Assembly: GCA_041749475.1 (NCBI GenBank)
Contig: JBGTBD010000013.1
Location: forward strand, 1-15,965
Length of the DNA: 15,965 nt
Direction: 5' to 3'
DNA from: JBGTBD01 sp041749475
Lineage (GTDB): Bacteria > Pseudomonadota > Alphaproteobacteria > Rickettsiales > UBA998
Shown here piece after piece: positions 13,438 to 15,965 of the stretch. The notes below the pieces were generated by a model that was not told the DNA's origin, made no database searches, and saw only the letters and a program-made list of their open reading frames with translations. Both the position numbers and the translations under genes were made by a program. How positions within the stretch are numbered: position 1 is the stretch's first letter; every line of letters starts with the position of its first letter.

Positions 13438-14238
13438 ATGGATTTTTCCGCGCTCTTTTCGTCGCTGCTGCTAGGTGTGATTGAAGGGGTAACAGAATTT
13501 CTACCTATTTCCTCTACCGGACATCTCATTCTCACCACGGATCTGCTTGGGTTGGCCACGCCGCCCGGCCGCGTGCTGGAAGTGGTCATCCAGTTAGGAG
13601 CTATCTTGGCGGTCTGCTGGTTCTACAGGGCACGGCTGCGGCAATTAGCGATGGGCGTGTTCCATGAGCGTGCCTCACAGCACTTCACTCTAAAATTATT
13701 TCTGGCATTTCTTCCTTCCGCCATCATCGGACTTTTGGCGCATGACATGATCAAAACACATTTATTCTCGACCCTTGTCGTCTCGGTGATGCTGATTGTG
13801 GGCGGTATCGCTATCCTCCTCATCGAGCGATACAAACCTGACCCACACACGATAGAGCTTGAGGCGATCAGTTTCAAAATGGCTATTGCAATCGGGTTCT
13901 TTCAGGTGCTGGCGATGATTCCCGGCACGTCACGCTCGGGAGCGACCATTATGGGTGCGCTGCTGATGGGAATAGAACGTAAGACGGCGGCGGAGTTCAG
14001 CTTCTTCCTCGCCATCCCCACCATGCTGGCGGCAACGGTCTATGATCTGTATAAGAACTTCGGGGCGCTTTCAGATGAGAATTTTATCAGCATCGGGGTA
14101 GGCTTTGTTGCGGCGTTTCTTGCTGCGTTACTGAGCGTACGGGCGCTTCTTACTTTTCTTGGGCGTCACGGTTTCGCGCCTTTTGCATGGTATCGCATAG
14201 CGGTGGGAGTAATCATGCTCTGTCTACTCTACGTTTGA
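13438..14238 (+). CDS. uppP: Undecaprenyl-diphosphate phosphatase (BacA/UppP)
   Basis: This is an integral membrane phosphatase that turns undecaprenyl diphosphate into the monophosphate lipid carrier for peptidoglycan and other envelope glycans; extra copies give bacitracin resistance. The protein has 266 residues, the family norm. Catalytic signatures: GVIEGVTEFLPISSTGHLIL (13-32) with Glu16 and Glu20 and a conserved His29, and MIPGTSRSGATIMGALL (160-176), whose Ser/Arg residues bind the phosphate. About 8 hydrophobic segments are visible. I chose ATG 13438 because an earlier in-frame start at 13309 would lie within petC and add 43 non-family residues. There is no recognisable ribosome site and the gene starts 5 bases after petC, so coupled translation is likely. 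Its 3' end overlaps that of murJ by 26 bases. Confidence 0.95.
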   Translation: MDFSALFSSLLLGVIEGVTEFLPISSTGHLILTTDLLGLATPPGRVLEVVIQLGAILAVCWFYRARLRQLAMGVFHERASQHFTLKLFLAFLPSAIIGLLAHDMIKTHLFSTLVVSVMLIVGGIAILLIERYKPDPHTIELEAISFKMAIAIGFFQVLAMIPGTSRSGATIMGALLMGIERKTAAEFSFFLAIPTMLAATVYDLYKNFGALSDENFISIGVGFVAAFLAALLSVRALLTFLGRHGFAPFAWYRIAVGVIMLCLLYV

Positions 14239-15766
14239 ACCAGGTGTTGATTTCCTCACGACTGATGATGCGCATGGCGTAAGCCGAGGCCAGATAGGTA
14301 ACACCGCCACCGCCCACGATGGCAATCAGAAGGGTGATTTTCGTCATCTCGTCCGGCGTCTTGCCGAGGGGGAGGGTATCCATGCACACCCAGATGACGG
14401 CGCACATCAGGATACAGCAGAGCAGGGACTTGGCGATGAAACGCAGCATCACCCCATCCAGTCGATACCAGCTACGGCGGTGGAGGATGATGCCGAGAAG
14501 CAGGCAATTGGCCCAGCCTGAGATGGTGGTCGCCATCGCCAGACCGACATGCTTGAACGGGCCCATCAGGAGCAGGTTCAGCGCAAGATTGAGCGCCACG
14601 CAGAAGATGGCAATGCGCACCGGCGTCTTGATGTCCTGCGCGGCATAGAAGTAATTGACCAGCACCTTGACACAGACGAAGGCGGGAAGCCCAGCGGAAT
14701 AGGCGAAGAGGGCGGGTGCTACCTGCAATGAGTCTGCCATTGCAAACGCGCCGCGCTCATAGACGAAGCGGATGATGGGCTCTGACGCGATGCAGAGCGC
14801 GAACGCACAGGGCAAGCCGAAAAACAGCACCAGTTGCAGCGCCTGATCTACTTTGCGTTTGGCATAGTCCTGCTCGCCGGCGCGGATATGTTTAGAGAGA
14901 CCGGGGAGCAGGGCGGTTGCCACCGCAATACCAATAACGCCGAGCGGAAATTCCTGAATCCGGTCGGCATAATAGAGGTAGGACACCGCTTCGGCGAGGC
15001 TGGAGGCGATCATGACGTCGATCAGCAGGTTGATCTGGCCGACGCTGGCCCCAAGGGCGGCCGGGCCCATCAGACGCATCAGCTTGCGGACGTCCTGCGT
15101 CAGGCGCGGGATTTTCAACCGGGGAAGGACGCCGACGCGCTGGCAATGCCATAGGAGCCACACCAATTGCGCTATCCCGGAAACGGTGACGCCCATCGAT
15201 AACGCATGGGCCGGAGTGGCCCCCATATCGGCAAAACCATAGAGGGCGATGATCATCCCCAGATTAAGCAAAATGGGTGCTGCTGCGACGGCGGCGAATT
15301 TTTCATAACTATTCAACACGCCACTGAGGAGGCAGACCAGCGAGATGAAGAGAAGATAGGGGAAGGTGATGCGGGTCAGCTCCACCGTGAGGTCGAACTT
15401 CTCGCTCCCTGCCTCGAAGCCGGGGGCGAGGACGACCATCAGCCAAGGCATGAACAGGATGCAGAGCGTGGTGAAAATGGATAGCACCAGTAGCATGAAG
15501 GAGAATGTTTCGGAAGCGAAACGATTGGATTCGGCGTCGCCCTGCGTGCGATGCATCCCGGCGAACATGGGCAGAAAAGCGGCGTTGAACGCGCCTTCCG
15601 CGAAGAGGCGGCGCATGAAATTGGGGAGTTTGAAGGCGACGAAAAACGCATCCGTCAACATGCTCGCGCCCATGATGTTGGCGATCAGCATATCGCGGAC
15701 GAAGCCGAATACGCGCGAGATCAGCGTGAAGCCGGCGATGGTCGCTGAGGAACGGAAAAGGGACAT
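14213..15766 (-). CDS. murJ: Lipid II flippase MurJ (MviN)
   Basis: MurJ moves lipid II across the inner membrane during peptidoglycan synthesis. The protein has 517 residues, near E. coli MurJ (511), with about 14 hydrophobic segments of the MOP-superfamily type. It opens MSLFRSSATIAGFTLISRVF and keeps the residues shown to be essential in E. coli at identical numbers: Arg18, Arg24, Asp39 and Arg52, in SRVFGFVRD, LTDAFFVAF and FMRRLFAEGAFNAAFLP. Other family stretches are YLYYADRIQEFPLGVIGIAV and FFGLPCAFAL. I chose ATG 15766 because an in-frame extension to 15925 is hydrophilic, unlike the family, and would overlap the divergent neighbour. An AGGA lies about 12 bases upstream. The C-terminus (WFKRRVDRA) lies inside the 3' end of the convergent uppP gene. 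Confidence 0.95.
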   Translation of the reverse strand: MSLFRSSATIAGFTLISRVFGFVRDMLIANIMGASMLTDAFFVAFKLPNFMRRLFAEGAFNAAFLPMFAGMHRTQGDAESNRFASETFSFMLLVLSIFTTLCILFMPWLMVVLAPGFEAGSEKFDLTVELTRITFPYLLFISLVCLLSGVLNSYEKFAAVAAAPILLNLGMIIALYGFADMGATPAHALSMGVTVSGIAQLVWLLWHCQRVGVLPRLKIPRLTQDVRKLMRLMGPAALGASVGQINLLIDVMIASSLAEAVSYLYYADRIQEFPLGVIGIAVATALLPGLSKHIRAGEQDYAKRKVDQALQLVLFFGLPCAFALCIASEPIIRFVYERGAFAMADSLQVAPALFAYSAGLPAFVCVKVLVNYFYAAQDIKTPVRIAIFCVALNLALNLLLMGPFKHVGLAMATTISGWANCLLLGIILHRRSWYRLDGVMLRFIAKSLLCCILMCAVIWVCMDTLPLGKTPDEMTKITLLIAIVGGGGVTYLASAYAMRIISREEINTWFKRRVDRA

Positions 15767-15788
15767 GGGTTTAAGAATCCTGACGGAA

Positions 15789-15817
15789 TTGACACTTACA
15801 CCCGTCCAGACTATCCC
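15789..15817 (+). promoter_or_regulatory. Candidate promoter for the antiporter gene
   Basis: A perfect -35 box, TTGACA (15789-15794), is followed after 17 bases by TATCCC (15812-15817), about 28 bases before the ATG at 15845. A second A+T-rich hexamer, TATAAA (15824-15829), is nearby but has no matching -35. It lies in the 78-base divergent gap shared with murJ. Confidence 0.45.
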
Positions 15818-15844
15818 GTCATCTATAAAATCCGGAAAGACTCC

Positions 15845-15965
15845 ATGCTCGAAATCATTTGCGGGTTCGTGTTGCTGGTGCTGGGGGCGGAAGGCGCCAT
15901 CCGGGGCTCGGTGACGCTTGCCCATCGGCTAGGCGTTCCCTTGGGGGTGATGGGGTTTACCGTGC
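15845..15965 (+). CDS. Sodium/calcium antiporter-family protein (YrbG/CaCA type), N-terminal fragment
   Basis: Only 40 codons are visible before the window ends: MLEIICGFVLLVLGAEGAIR, then GSVTLAHRLGVPLGVMGFTV. The pattern is a hydrophobic helix ending in Gly-Ala-Glu, then a short basic amphipathic stretch with 'LAHRLGVP', then a Gly and a Thr-Val opening the alpha-1 repeat. It matches the N-terminus of YrbG-like inner-membrane cation/Ca2+ exchangers, which continue with the GTSLPE motif; that motif would lie past the edge. GGAAAGA about 5-11 bases before the ATG serves as ribosome site. The call is based on this short stretch and is therefore moderate. Confidence 0.68.
   Translation, partial: MLEIICGFVLLVLGAEGAIRGSVTLAHRLGVPLGVMGFTV

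Noticed and set aside
15767..15925. N-terminal extension of MurJ to 15925
   Set aside because: The extra 53 residues are hydrophilic, and the known family start MSLFRSSATIAGF at 15766 aligns the essential residues with E. coli numbering.

Overview
The window looks like a core-genome segment of a Gram-negative alphaproteobacterium. The evidence is a fbc/petABC cytochrome bc1 operon, a membrane-anchored CycM-type cytochrome c, O2-dependent HemF, CMP-KDO synthetase (so an LPS outer membrane), a KdsB whose 'QGDLP' loop I recall as the alphaproteobacterial form, and about 58% G+C in the sampled genes. I cannot name a genus. Coding density is high, and many genes abut or overlap (TGATG, ATGA). There are no tRNA or rRNA genes, insertion sequences or CRISPR arrays, and no gene-free stretch exceeds 300 bases.

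Layout. Positions 1-4640, minus strand, read leftwards: a CycM-like cytochrome c, an NfeD-like protein, a stomatin/QmcA protein, then YejA and YejB of a peptide ABC importer (YejB is cut by the window edge). Positions 4641-5529 form an A+T-richer island with one orphan PDZ-domain protein, a strong intrinsic terminator and short repeats. Positions 5530-8802, plus strand: kdsB, a PfkB/adenosine-kinase-family sugar kinase, an AmpG-type muropeptide permease, and an 82-residue cyclic-nucleotide-binding domain that stops early. Positions 8803-8877 hold a heptanucleotide repeat array that folds into a 19-bp hairpin. Positions 8887-10283, minus strand: trmL then hemF. Positions 10428-14238, plus strand: petA, petB, petC, uppP. 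Positions 14213-15766, minus strand: murJ, whose 3' end overlaps that of uppP. Positions 15845-15965, plus strand: start of a Na+/Ca2+ antiporter-family protein.

Two themes recur. One is aerobic respiration (bc1 complex, CycM-type electron carrier, O2-dependent heme synthesis). The other is envelope building and recycling (KDO activation, muropeptide import, undecaprenyl-phosphate recycling, lipid II flipping, YejAB peptide import).

I found no clearly new multi-gene system. The most unusual signals are structural. Cytochrome b carries an extra segment of about 60 residues with two hydrophobic stretches, after its PEWY loop. Cytochrome c1 carries an acidic, cysteine-bearing insert of about 100 residues. 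The CycM-like cytochrome has a Lys/Ala-rich tail of about 75 residues. The other notable signal is the TTCAGAR heptamer array immediately after the shortened cyclic-nucleotide-binding gene.
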